This document shows positions 36,044-45,861 of a DNA stretch of 64,000 bases, piece after piece (within the stretch, counting starts at the first letter, position 1; every line of letters starts with the position of its first letter). The notes beneath the pieces were generated by a model. The model searched no databases, was not told the origin of the DNA, and worked only from the letters and a program-made list of their open reading frames with translations. Both the position numbers and the translations under genes were made by a program. The DNA lies in contig CP142461.1 in assembly GCA_038049695.1 (NCBI GenBank), positions 28,775,001 through 28,839,000 of the forward strand. The letters run 5' to 3'. The DNA is from Cinnamomum chago. Its lineage: Eukaryota; Streptophyta; Magnoliopsida; Laurales; Lauraceae.

Positions 36044-37195
36044 TAGGGGTGAAAGTGGGCCGGGCAGTCCTAGGGCTGCCCGCTGACGGCCCGTCATAGG
36101 CTCGGCCCGAGCTCGGCTCAAAAGACAAAAGAGCCGAGCTAGGGCCTAGTAGGAGGCCCGTTTGCTTAAAGGGGCCGAGCTCGGGCTTGATGAAGCCCGG
36201 CTCGTAAGCCCTAGGGCCTACATATATTAATACATATTATATATATGTACACTATACAATATATAATACATATATGATATAACATAATCCATAAATCATA
36301 AACCTAAACAGTAAGCCATAGGGCCTACATATATTAATCCATATATTATATGTATGTGTACACTATACAGTATATAATACATATATGAATCTATGATACT
36401 AAATAATCCATAAATCCTAAACCTTAGCTTTAATCCAATATAAATAATCCCTAAACCCTAAGCACTAAATAATCCATAAATCCTAAACCTAAGCACTAAA
36501 CCTTAAACCTTAATTTTAATCCAATATAAATAATCCCTAAACAACCTTGAGGATGCATGTATATTAATGGTCTAGAAGTCATTTTTTAAAGTCTTGTAAC
36601 TCTGGAACAACCTTTCTTTTGTTGTTATTATTATTTATTAACAATGCTCTATTGTTGTTGTTATAGGTGATACTGGTGATGCTAGAGACTTTATTTTATG
36701 ATGCTAGCCGAATACTTTATTTTATTCTATGATTCTATTGGAGTTTAATTTGATTTGTATTATTGTTAGAGTTTGATAATGCTCATCTACATTAACATTG
36801 AACTATTATGGAGTGTTGGAACTGGGCTCCCTTTGCTTTTATGGAGTCTTTCTTATTTTAGTTAATTTTATTGCTGCAATCCAAATTACGGGAATGGGAA
36901 TATGGGATGAATGTATGCATTTGACCATTTTTTGTTCTGGTTTGCATATGTAGATTTCTTTGAATTCATACAGGAATTTTTTTTTCTGAAAAATATTTTC
37001 TTTCAGCTAGTGTTATATCATTAGCCGGGCTCAAAGGGCCGGCCCTAGGGCGTCATAACTTAATAAGGGTCGAGCCCGAGCCAGGGTTTTTGAGGCCCTT
37101 TAGGGCTAGGGCCGAGCTAGGGCCTACTGAAAAATACTAGGGCCGAGCCTAGGGCCTGTCAAAGCCCGGCTCGGCCCGGCCCACTTTCATCCCTA
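36044..37195. mobile_element. Non-autonomous hAT-like element with perfect 8-bp target duplication
   Basis: The left end reads TAGGGGTGAAAGTGGGCCGG; the right end, on the minus strand, TAGGGATGAAAGTGGGCCGG; 21 of the first 22 bases match. CCCCCAGC flanks it on both sides (36,036-36,043 and 37,196-37,203). GC-rich ends (repeats of GGGCCGAGC) surround an AT-rich middle of CCTAAACC and TATATAT stretches. No ORF. 1,152 bp; mobilised, if at all, by an outside hAT transposase. Confidence 0.92.
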
Positions 37196-37203
37196 CCCCC
37201 AGC

Positions 37204-38561
37204 GGGCCTGGCGCTGCTCGAGGCTCTTCAGCCAGCGCCTCCTCCGGTTCTTCGGGCGCAGCAGGGACCTCCTCCTCCGCTAAATGTAAGAGCGCGAGAG
37301 GCCCCCCGTAGGAGAAGAGGGGGAGGTCGGAAGAACCTCCCAAGGATGCCAGGCCGCCCAAAGACACTCAGTCGCTTAAGGAGTCTTGGTCGCAGGTAGT
37401 GGAGCCCGAGAAGGAGGCTTTGCCGCCAAGGGAGACCCGGCCTCGGGCCGCGGAGGCCGAGAAGGAGGGTGAGGGGCCCCCACCCGAGAAGAGGCCCCGC
37501 GTGGGGGGCGAAGAGGAGCGGGTCCAGGAGGCGGATCCAGAGGCTCGGCCTCACAAGCCGATGCCTTGGAGGCCAAATTTTGACATCAACCCCTGCGAGC
37601 CCATGACCGTGGAGGATCGGATGGGGACCTCCTCCAGGACGATCTCGGCTGTCGTCCGGGGATGTGCTCTCCCTTTGGACATGGAGAGGCATAGTAAAGC
37701 AGGGATGATGAGCCTGATCTACTCGACGATGAAAGCGTCGCTCGAGGTGATTCCTGCTTCCTTTGCCTTTGAATTTTAAGCCTTGGTTTCCCGTTCTGAC
37801 CTCCTACCCCTTTTTGTCTTCTTGCAGAATGTACAGAGGCTCCAAATAATACTAGAGAGGACGGAGACGGCGGCCAGGGAAGTTCTCGAGGTGGTCGCCG
37901 AGAAGAAAAAGATGGGGGACGCCCTGGAAGCCAACGCGGCGTAAATAAAGAAGGCGGAGGAGAAGATTGCCGAGTTTGCAACGGTGCAACAAGCGGCAAA
38001 GGCCGAGATAATCAAGTTGCGAGGCGAAAATAAGCATCTGAAAGGCGCAGCCGATGATAAGGCGAGGAGGGTGAGCCAACTGGAGGCCAAGCTTGCCAAG
38101 AAGGAAACTGAGTTAGCTGGGAAAGAGGCTAAGCTCGAGGCCTCCAGGAAGGAGCGAGCCGATGTCGAGTCCACCCTGCGAGCCCAAGTCGCCAAGGCTT
38201 ACCAGGAAGGGGTGGACTGGGCATCGGAGGAGTACGTGGCTCAAATAAAGACCCTGAGCCCAATTTTGTACGAGATGGGATGCAGGGAAGCACTTCGCGA
38301 GTATGGGATCTCTAAGGATGACCCCATATTCACGAATCTTCCCCAATTCCAGTCTGTCATACCGAGCCCAGAGTCAGAGCCCGACTCCAACCCTCCAGAA
38401 GGCCCTCCCGAAGTCCTAGGCCCTCTTCCTCCCCCCCGACGCCCGCCGAGGGTGACAAGGCCCAGGCTTCCTCCACGGCTCTTCCGCTCGAGGCTCCAGG
38501 CGCCCCCGCTGCATCCATCCCTCCAGAGCCGAAGAATAAAGATACGGCGCCCGAGAAGTAG
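37204..38561 (+). pseudogene. Antisense ORF of the Tat-like element, C-terminal part (coiled coil)
   Basis: This is the continuation of the ORF beyond the hAT-like insertion. A proline/glutamate-rich stretch (37,399-37,640) is followed by MTVEDRMGTSSRTISAVVRG. An intron with good borders (CTCGAG/GTGATTCC..TTCTTGCAG, 37,747-37,827) precedes a long charged coiled coil (about 37,828-38,210, e.g. LRGENKHLKGAADDKARR) and a conserved-looking YEMGCREALREYGISKDDP segment. Lesions include a stop at 37,317 (TAG), a TAA near 37,941 inside the coiled coil, and a frame change in the proline-rich tail. The likely end is TAG at 38,559-38,561, followed at once by AATAAA (38,565-38,570). Function unknown. Confidence 0.65.
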
Positions 38562-38564
38562 AGC

Positions 38565-38570
38565 AATAAA
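38565..38570 (+). terminator. Candidate poly(A) signal of the antisense ORF
   Basis: AATAAA lies 4 bases after the probable stop codon, followed by T-rich sequence. It supports an independent plus-strand transcript. Confidence 0.4.
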
Positions 38571-39095
38571 TGTCTGTATTTTTTCTTTTTTTTATGTACT
38601 TCTTTTTCTTTCCCGAGTGTATAGAGCCTTGTACTTATCCTTCCTGATCAATGAAAAACAACTTTCTCTCAAATCTTCAGCTGTCTTTTCATTTCTATCT
38701 TATTGCAATGGTGTGTGGATGTTCTAATGTTTAAACATGACCAAAACTCGCAAGTGGCTGAGGTCGGCGAAGAAACTAGGCTCTGACCTTCTAGTCTCGG
38801 GACATTGAGTGAGAACGAGCCCCTTTTGTCTTTGAACTTTCCAAGTAGCCCAGGTCGATGAATCCGCGAGACTGGGTGATGACAAGGCTAGCTGTTCCTT
38901 GACCGATCCTTCAAACTTTCAAGTGGGCAAGGTCGGTGAACGTCTGGCCCTAAGGCTGGGCTTTGACAACGCGCATCTGAAGGAAATGCCTTTCAAGGTG
39001 AACTTGTAGTTAATTTGGACCCAAAGGCAGACCGAGCTCTGAGACTTCTAAGTGAATTTTTAGATAGTTGAGCGCTCTTGTCCCGAGGGGGGTGG
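38571..39095. other. Spacer between antisense ORF and tandem repeats
   Basis: No gene. Phrases of the type AAGTGGCTGAGGTCGGCGA / CAAGTGGGCAAGGTCGGTGA recur at about 38,750, 38,845 and 38,925, suggesting an older degenerate repeat of about 85-90 bp. Confidence 0.45.
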
Positions 39096-39605
39096 CCTGC
39101 CATCCGAACTCAACGAGGCTGTTGTGAGGCACAAAACCCTGGCCCTGTGGCCGACTTCAAGGAGGCCGGCGCGAGGGCTGGAGCCTTGGGAGCTGGTCCT
39201 ATGACCGAACTCAAGGAGGCTGGTGCAAGGACCGGAGCCTTGGGAGCTGGTCCTATGACCGAACTCAAGGAGGCCGGTGCGAGGACCGGAGCCTTGGGGA
39301 GCTGATCCTATGACCGAACTCAAGGAGGCTGGTGCGAGGACCGGAGCCTTGGGAGCTGGTCCTATGACCGAAATCAAGGAGGCTGGTGCGAGGACCAGAG
39401 CCTTGGGGAGCTGGTCCTATGACCGAACTCAAGGAGGCTGGTGCGAGGATCGGAGCCTTGGGGAGCTGGTCCTCTGACCGAACTCAAGGAGGCTGGTGCG
39501 AGGACCGGAGCCTTGGGGAGCTGGCCCTATGACCGAACTCAAAGAGGCTGGTGCGAGGACCGGAGCCTTGGGAGCTGGTCCTATGACCGAGCTCAGGGAG
39601 GCTCA
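39096..39605. repeat. 54-55-bp tandem repeat array, about 9 copies
   Basis: The unit runs from ACCGAACTCAAGGAGGCTGG through GAGCCTTGGGAGCTGGTCCT. Outer copies are degenerate; the central six or seven are almost identical. 54 bp is 18 codons, so long stretches stay open on the plus strand (MTELKEAGARTGALGAGP). The array lies between the end of integrase and the antisense ORF. Confidence 0.85.
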
Positions 39606-39699
39606 TGACTTCATAGAATTCAAGGCACACTTCTTCCACAAGATCCTTCTTTTATTTATTCATTATTTAAGTACATCTAGAAGTAATACTTCTTAAGGT

Positions 39700-40500
39700 G
39701 CACGACATTCCATGGTCGTGGCAATTCTCTGCCATCTATGCTTTCAAGTCTGTAGGCCGACCTCCCGGAGACCGAGACCACCTTGAAAGGCCCAAGCCAG
39801 TTTGGTGCGAGCTTGCCTTCGTTAGGATTTTTATCTGCTGGAAGCGCCCTTTTTTAAGACTAGTTCCCCGATCGAGAACTTCCTTTCTTTGACCTTCTGA
39901 TTGTAGCATCTGGACAGCTGCTGCTGGTAAGAGGCCAGGCGCACGGATGCCGTTTCTCTTCGCTCCTCGGCCAGGTCGAGCTCTTTGGCGAGGTTCACTT
40001 CATTCTGCCCCTGGTCGAAGAGATCCGACCTCAAGAGGGATTACAACTTCCATTCCGTATGCCAAGGAGAAAGGGGTGGCCGAGGTAGATCGTCTCGGGG
40101 TGGTCCGGTACGCCCAGAGGACACTTGGTAATTCTTCCACCCATCTGCCTTTGGCTTTGTCGAGTCTCTTTTTGAGCCCATCCAGTACCACCTTGTTCGA
40201 GATCTCTGCTTGTCTGTTGCTCTGCGGGTAGGCCGGGGTCGCATAGAGGTTCCTGATACCGAGCTCCAGGCAAAAGTTCTTGAAGAAGTTAGAGTCGAAC
40301 TAGGTTCCGTTGTCCGAGACCAGAGCTCGGGGGAACCCGAACCTTGTGACAATGTTCTTCCATACAAAATTCTTTGTGTCCTGCTCAGTGATGGAAGATA
40401 GGGCCTTTGCCTCTATCCATTTGGTGAAGTAGTCAGTGCCCACTATCAGTCACCTCTCGTTTCCTGGAGTTCGGTGAAGGGGTCCTACGATGTCTAGCCC
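39700..40500 (-). pseudogene. Gypsy integrase, catalytic core and C-terminus, degenerate
   Basis: Read on the minus strand, GLDIVGPL begins the core, followed by VGTDYFTKWIEAKAL (first Asp), VSDNGT (second Asp) and [20 protein letters not shown] (Glu), the DDE set needed for strand transfer. [20 protein letters not shown] and a C-terminal ERKFSIGELVL segment follow. At least three stops interrupt it: at the start (TAG in place of the usual Trp after WPFAQ), before LIVGTDYF (TGA, usual Trp) and after SDNGT (TAG, usual Gln). Not functional. Confidence 0.88.
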
Positions 40501-41169
40501 CTACTGAGCGAAAGGCCATGGGCTGGAGAGAGGACTCAAGTCCTGTGGTGGTTGGTGCAGAGAGTAGGAGAACTTCTGATATTTTTCACACTTCCTAGCG
40601 TAGAGCTGTGCGTCCTTTTGCATATAGGGCCACCAATAGCCCTGACTGATGGCTCTGTACGCCAGTGATCTTCCTCTGATATGGCTTCCGCATATTTCCT
40701 CATGAATTTCAAAAAGGAAGTCTTCTACCTTGCTCGGATGAACGCACTGGAGATATGGTCCCGTATAGGACTTTCTGTAGAGCTTCTCATCTAGGGACAG
40801 CCAGAAATGGGCCGCTTTCTGTCTGACCTTGTGGGCTTCATTCTTGTCTTCTGGGAGCCTGTCTTCTTTAAGGAATGCTATGATCGGATCCATCCAGCTC
40901 GGGCCGAGACCGACGCACAGGACTTGTCGAGGCGGGAGGATCTCTATGCTTGGTTTTTTCAATGTCCCCACATCGACTGTCCTTCTCTTTCCTGCTTCTA
41001 CTGCTGAGGCCAAGTTGGCTAGGGCGTCTGCGTGGCAATTGGACTCTCTGCCGATTTGCCTCACTTCAGCTTTCTCGAACTGGGAGAGGAGCTGCTTTGT
41101 GTGGGCTAGGTAGGTCGTCATCCTCTCGTCTCGGGCTTGATAGTCTCCGCTTAGCTGGTTCGTCACCAA
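40501..41169 (-). pseudogene. Gypsy RNase H C-terminus and integrase zinc-binding region
   Basis: The open frame starts within RNase H (QLSGDYQARDERM, then RESNCHADALANLASA with the late conserved HADALA motif). It continues to the integrase H2C2 region (HEEICGSHIRGRSLAYRAIS .. WWPYMQKDAQLYARKCEKY). The last zinc ligand, usually Cys in KC..C, reads Tyr here, so the finger is probably broken. A stop (from an expected Gln after FSDS) separates it from the upstream segment and another ends it at 40,501. Confidence 0.85.
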
Positions 41170-41591
41170 CTAGGAGTCGCTGAAGACTACTAACCGATGT
41201 GCCCCCAGTATTCTTGCACTACCGAGACCCGCAATCAGCACTTCGTACTCGTATAGTAAATGGTACCTGGTCTCGGCGTCGAGCAGGATCTTGCTCGTGT
41301 AGTAAATGGGCTGCTGTTGTTTGTCGTTCTCCCCAACTAACACCGAGCTCACTGCATGGTCCGAGACTGCTAGGTAGAGATAGAGGAGGTCACCTTGCGA
41401 TGGAGTGGACAACAGCGGTGGTGAAGAGAGGTACTCCTTGAGTTTCTCCAGTGCATGATCACACTCAGGGGTCCACTGGAATTTGGAGCATTTTTCAAGA
41501 GTTGGAAGAAGGGACGACATTTATCCGAAGCTCGGCTGATGAAGCGATTGAGCGCAGCGGCCATCCCTGTGAGTCTTTGGACCTGCTTGGC
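41170..41591 (-). pseudogene. Gypsy RT connection/RNase H, frameshifted and internally deleted
   Basis: Begins AKQVQRLTGMAAALNRFISR right after a TAG that ends the RT frame, changes frame near 41,510, then reads KFQWTPECDHALEKLKEYLS and KQQQPIYYTSKILLDAETRY. Directly after DAETRY comes LLYEYEVLIAGLGSARILGA, a segment that in intact Tat elements lies far downstream in the second RNase H domain. About 130 residues, including the start of that domain with its first catalytic Asp, are missing. Ends with a stop after VVFSDS. Confidence 0.8.
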
Positions 41592-42599
41592 CTAGGTCGG
41601 GCTCTGAATCGCTTGGATAGCTGCGATCTGCTCTGGATTGGCTTCGATCCCTCTCCTGGTCACCAGGCTTTCCAGGAATTTGCCGGAGCCGACGCCAAAC
41701 GCACACTTGGAGGCATTTAGTTTGAGTTGGAATTTTCTGAGGACGGCGAATGTTTGGCGCAGGTCCACCAGATGGTCCTTCGACTTCTTGGACTTGACTA
41801 CCATGTCGTCGATGTAGACCTCCACTGTCTTCCCGAGCTGGCCTTGAAACATCTTCGTGACTGGCCTTTGGTATGTTGCCCCAGCGTTTTTTAACCCAAA
41901 GGGCATCACTTTGTAACAGTAGATCCCTCGAGGTGTTATGAACGCGATCTTCTCCTCATTAGGTCCGTACATGGGGATCTGGTGGTAACCTCGATAGGCG
42001 TCGAGGAAGCTCGTCCTATCGTGTCCCGAGGTGGCGTCGATCATCTGGAAGATCTTTGGGAGGGGGAAGCTGTCCTTGGGGCAGGCTTTGTTGAGGTCAG
42101 TGAAGTCCACACAGACCCTCCACTGGCCATTCTTCTTCTTAACCACTACTGTGTTGGCCAACCACTTCGGATAGTGCACTTCGCGGATTGCTCCGGCCTC
42201 AAGGAGTTTGTCTACTTCTTCCATTACTGCTTCTGTCTGCGGGACCGCTGTTCTGCGGGCCTTTTGCATTATGGGCTTGTGTCCGGGGTCAACATTCAGC
42301 TTGTGGCACATGACTTCGAGGTCAATCCCGGGCATCTCATATGGAGTCCAAGCAAAGACATCCTTGTTCTGCAATAGGAAGTCAAGCAGTTCGGACCTCT
42401 CGTCATCGGAGAGCTGGTTCCCCAGCAGGAAATATCGCTCGGGGTCGTCGGAATTGATCCTGACCTCAGTGAGCTCTTCCATGCTCTTTTCTGTGGCTGG
42501 GCGACCGACATCCTCGAGTTCGGCCTCCAGTTCGGCCATATGCACTTGCTGTGGCTTCGTTTCGCCAGGCACTACGGTCGTGAAGCACTGTCGGGCCAT
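41592..42599 (-). pseudogene. Gypsy reverse transcriptase
   Basis: 335-residue open frame. It shows the RT order: PIMQKARRTAVPQTEAVMEE, EAGAIREVHYPKWLANTVVV, WRVCVDFTDLNKACPKDSFP, FLDAYRGYHQIPM, FITPRGIYCYKVMPFGLKNA and the catalytic YIDDMVVKSK. The three metal-binding Asp residues (one in FLDAYRGY, two in YIDD) are present. The frame ends at a TAG where related elements read on into the connection domain. This is the best-preserved part of pol. Typical of the Tat clade. As a whole polyprotein it is broken. Confidence 0.92.
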
Positions 42600-42602
42600 C
42601 TG

Positions 42603-43430
42603 CTAATCTCCTCGCACAATTACTATCTCAAATGCTCCTCCGGCCTTTTCTAGCGGAAACTTGAGTTTCTGATGAAGGGTGGAGGGTACTGCCTCCATGG
42701 CGTGCAACCAACTTCGTCCCATTATCACATTGTAAGGGGACGACGCGTCCACCACTACAAAATCGGCCATCTTCGTGGCGCCTCCTATTCGGACTTCAAG
42801 CGAGACCCTCCCCTTGGGGTACACCGGCTTGGCGCTGAAGCCTATTAAGGGGACGCGGGCTTCCTGTAGATCAAACTCGGTCAGGCAGAGCTCTTTGAAG
42901 CAACTGAAGTAAAGGATCTCAGACGAGCTCCCAGGATCGATAAGGACGCGCTTCACGGTGTAGTTGTTCAGCCGTAAGGTGAGGGTGAGTGCGTCATTAT
43001 GGGGGAGATGGACCCCTCCTAGGTCCTCGTCTGAGAACCAGATCTTGGGCTTTTCCTTTCTGGCTCTCTTAGGTGCAGGCCCCAGTTTGGCCGACATCAC
43101 TTGTTTGCCATGGGCAGTCCTCCTGGCCTCTGACCGATCTTGGCGACTTTCTTTATTGGGAGTGGGGGCTAGGTGAATAACGTTGATGACTCCTATTGGC
43201 CCGTCGCTGTCCTGATCATCATTGGGTGGAGGCGGTGGAGAGCGCTGCTGAGCCTGGTTGAACCTCTCTCCCTCCTTGACGTACTCCCGGAGGTGCCCGT
43301 CCTTGACGAGCCTCTCGAGGTGGGATTTTAGAGCCATGCAGTCCTCGGTCATGTGCTCGTGCTGCTTGTGATAGGAGCAGTTCTTACTTCGGTCTCGGTG
43401 GATGGGTCGCCCCTCATCGGCTGCGGCCAC
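42603..43430 (-). pseudogene. Gypsy gag C-terminus and aspartic protease
   Basis: 275-residue open frame. The gag zinc-finger-like region (CSYHKQHEHMTEDCMALKSH, LERLVKDGHLREYV) is followed by the aspartic protease with RVLIDPGSSSEILYFSCFKE as active-site region and VVVDASSPYNVIMGRSWLHA towards its end. This layout is typical of Tat and related plant Gypsy elements. It overlaps the upstream gag frame (43,349) in a different frame, consistent with a frameshift lesion. Ends 4 bases before the RT frame. Confidence 0.88.
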
Positions 43431-43918
43431 TGGAAGTAGGGCTCTGCCTTGATTTTGTTCAGGAGTCTGTAAATGGGCTCCTTGAAGACAACATTGACGG
43501 CCCTGTAAGGATCTCCGGGCGGCTTGGTAGGGTTGAATTTTGGTCTCTTGCTACCGCCCGAGATCGAGGCGGAGAAGGTTGCCGAACTGGCGGTGGTCCT
43601 CCTTTTATCTGGCCTTTGTTTGGGGAACGTCCCCTCCCCTTTGGAGGTTTGGCCCTTCTGTGAGAGGTCGAACCGCTCATTGCCGTGAGCTTCGTCCTCC
43701 TCCTGTTCAATGTACTGGTTCACCCTGGCCATCAGCGCCTTCATTGTGGTCACAGGAGTTCGGACTAGGTCCTTTCGGAGCTCGTTTCCTAGGAGTAAGG
43801 CCTGCCGGAAGCACATGATGGCGACGTCATCGTTGGCGTCGGTGATTTGGCTGTAAATTGTCCAGAATCTTCTGGCGAATGCTGTGATACTTTCACCGTC
43901 CTTCATCCGGATCGCCAT
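43349..43918 (-). pseudogene. Gypsy gag, middle to C-terminal part
   Basis: 190-residue frame beginning in the gag core (MKDGESITAFARRFWTIYSQ) and running through GNELRKDLVRTPVTTMKALM to the conserved DPYRAVNVVFKEPIYRLLNK. The Met at 43,918 is only the first in an open stretch; true gag starts upstream near 45,117-45,089. Confidence 0.82.
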
Positions 43919-45117
43919 GAGGTTGCCACCCGTCTTCGGGATGACACGCTGCGCCTGGAATTTCTCGACAAAGGAACTTCAGAGCTGCCGCCAGCTCGTG
44001 ACCGACCTGGAAAGGATCGCAAAACCAACGGAGTGGGAGGTCACCTAGGCTTGAGGAAAAGACCCTGCAATTCAGGTGACCGACATCCGCTGAGTGAAAT
44101 GCCGTAGATGTGCTTCTGGGTCCGAGGTCCCGTCATAAAGGACGAACCTCGGGACGTTGAATCTCTCAGGGAGAGAGAAATCTTTTATCTCCTATGAGAA
44201 GGGGGACATGCCCTGGTCGTCTTCTTCGCGGTCCTCCGTCTGGTCTCAGGTGAAACCGATCTCAGCCAGTCGGGCCTGGACCTCTTGTTTGACGTAATGG
44301 TCCAACAGTTCTTTTAGGCCCGTCGTGCTGTCTGACCTCGGGGACCCTGACTCGCAATGTGATCCCCCGAGGTTGCTAGGTAGGTGGCTGTTGCTTTTCG
44401 CCTTCCTCTTCGCAACGGTCTCTCCTTCTATTGTTGAGGACCTGCCTCAGATCCCGGCTGCCCGGACAGTTCTGCTGTCGCCTGGGAGGTGGAACACGAG
44501 ACCTTCTCTCATTTGCCTTGAGCCGTTCCTGGAGATGACGAATCAACTCCTTTTTTTCTTGGAGGACCTGATTCTGGGCGTCGAGCTCTTTAAGCAGGGG
44601 GTCGTCTTCTCCTGCTTCATGGGCCTGGTGAAAAGACTGGCCATCGTCGTGAGTGCAATGATGAGAGTGGTGGGATTTTACCCCGACAGGGGTCTTGCCC
44701 CGTCGTCGAGGGCCTGACAAGGAGACATTCTGTTGTGGGCCCCTCGGTAGCTGGTTCCCTAGGTGGCGAGGGGCCTCTTGATGGTCGTCACGACGGGGGG
44801 GTGCCGTCAGAGGTCGGGACGAGGAGTCCGACTGGACAATACCTTCCACGTATGCGGGACCGGATTTTCCTCCGGACTTTCTCTGGCGGGGAATCCCCGA
44901 CAGCCCCTGCGGGACGAGGGGGACCCCCGCTGGTCCCGGAGGGGGAAGGAGAGTAGAGCGGACGCCAGTGGGCAGCACTGGAGGTACTAGCTGGGGCGGC
45001 TGAGGTTGCAGCTCTGGTTGCGAAAACGGTGGAAATGGGGGTTGTTCCGGCGAAGGAGGATGACGATCTCCGGGACTTTGATGATCCATCGCCGCCGTAT
45101 CTGGTTTTTGGAGGCAT
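43919..45117 (-). pseudogene. Gypsy gag, N-terminal part
   Basis: Starts at a Met near 45,117 or 45,089, about 55-80 bases after the primer-binding site. It is rich in Pro/Gln/Arg (PPQLVPPVLPTGVRSTLLPP) with a short coiled coil (DAQNQVLQEKKELIRHLQER). The frame stops at 44,376, and the segment to 43,919 carries gag-like pieces with stops. Plant Tat gag N-termini are typically this low-complexity. Confidence 0.65.
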
Positions 45118-45151
45118 GGCTTTTGCAGATTTGGTTTTGGTAGAGATTATG

Positions 45152-45169
45152 TTCCCACAAACGGCGCCA
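45152..45169 (-). promoter_or_regulatory. Primer-binding site of the Tat-like element
   Basis: The minus strand reads TGGCGCCGTTTGTGGGAA two bases after the LTR end. The first 11 bases are complementary to the 3' end of plant tRNA-Asp; the rest diverges, so the primer assignment is tentative. Confidence 0.6.
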
Positions 45170-45171
45170 AC

Positions 45172-45856
45172 TGTAAGTGCCTAAAAATTACGGACTTGAT
45201 TAAGAGAGGGTTAAGCTCTTGGTTTGATGATCTGGAGAAGATGAGGGAAAAGAATCGGTCCTCCGATGACCTGAAAGAGGAAGACAACAGTCAGAGCCCC
45301 TGGCCGTAGGCAGCCGAAGGCACTCCAACGCTCAAGTCAGTGTGATAACTGAGAGAAATGGAGAAGGAGAAGTCTGAGAGGGAGATTTGTTGCGTACCTC
45401 TTACAGTTCCTTTCATGCATTATATAGACGTGAGAGTCATCATTGGACTGGATCCCTCGAGGAGAGATGAAAGTCCCATCAGTATGTACCTTTCTATTCT
45501 GAGTGGGGGTAGGTAAAAAGGGAACGTCCTATCGGACCACCTCCCTATACCTATGGACGCGACCCTGAGATAAGGCGTGCCACTTATTTAGGTCCGGCGC
45601 CCACTCTATTTGTCAGTTCGTCGTCCCCGTTACGGAGCGCATTTATGGCTGCATTTATGGCTGAGTGACAGGAGACCGAGATCAGGTTTAAGGCCGAGAC
45701 CGAGGTGGACACTCGCGAACGTGGCCACCGAGACGGGCTTCACGGCCTCAACCGAGGTGGTGCTCCTGCCGAGCTCATACAACACCGAGATTAAGGATAT
45801 TCCGAAATCAGGGAGCGGCCCCACATAAACTTGTGATTACAAAAAGACCCCACACA
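45172..45856 (-). repeat. Tat-like element 5' LTR (685 bp)
   Basis: Starts TGTAAGTGCC, ends CACACA, followed by ATTCC (45,857-45,861). It contains a tandem duplication of CATTTATGGCT (about 45,639-45,661) absent from the other LTR. Confidence 0.92.
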
Positions 45857-45861
45857 ATTCC

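Larger units (their letters stand above)
33686..45856 (-). mobile_element. Ty3/Gypsy Tat-lineage (Retand-like) LTR retrotransposon, degenerate
   Basis: LTRs at 33,686-34,359 and 45,172-45,856 begin TGTAAGTGCC and end CCACACA on the plus strand, flanked by the target duplication ATTCC (33,681-33,685 and 45,857-45,861). Minus-strand order is LTR, primer site, gag, protease, RT, RNase H, integrase, tandem repeats, an opposite-strand ORF, polypurine tract, LTR. RT-then-integrase order is Gypsy-type. An antisense ORF between integrase and 3' LTR is a known trait of some Tat-lineage elements. I count about 27 substitutions over 673 aligned LTR bases (about 4%). All coding parts carry lesions. Confidence 0.92.

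Noticed and set aside
37228-37692. 154-codon open frame on the minus strand, and other long GC-rich shadow frames at 35,000-38,400
   Set aside because: They are antisense shadows of the GC-rich plus-strand ORF of the Tat-like element; composition is Pro/Arg/Leu-rich without a recognisable domain.
39096-39605. CRISPR-like repeat array
   Set aside because: Units abut without unique spacers, there are no cas genes, and the context is a plant retrotransposon. It is a tandem repeat.
41982-42606. Plus-strand open frames of 131-132 codons over the RT gene
   Set aside because: The minus-strand frames have clear RT and protease motifs in register; the plus-strand frames show no similarity.
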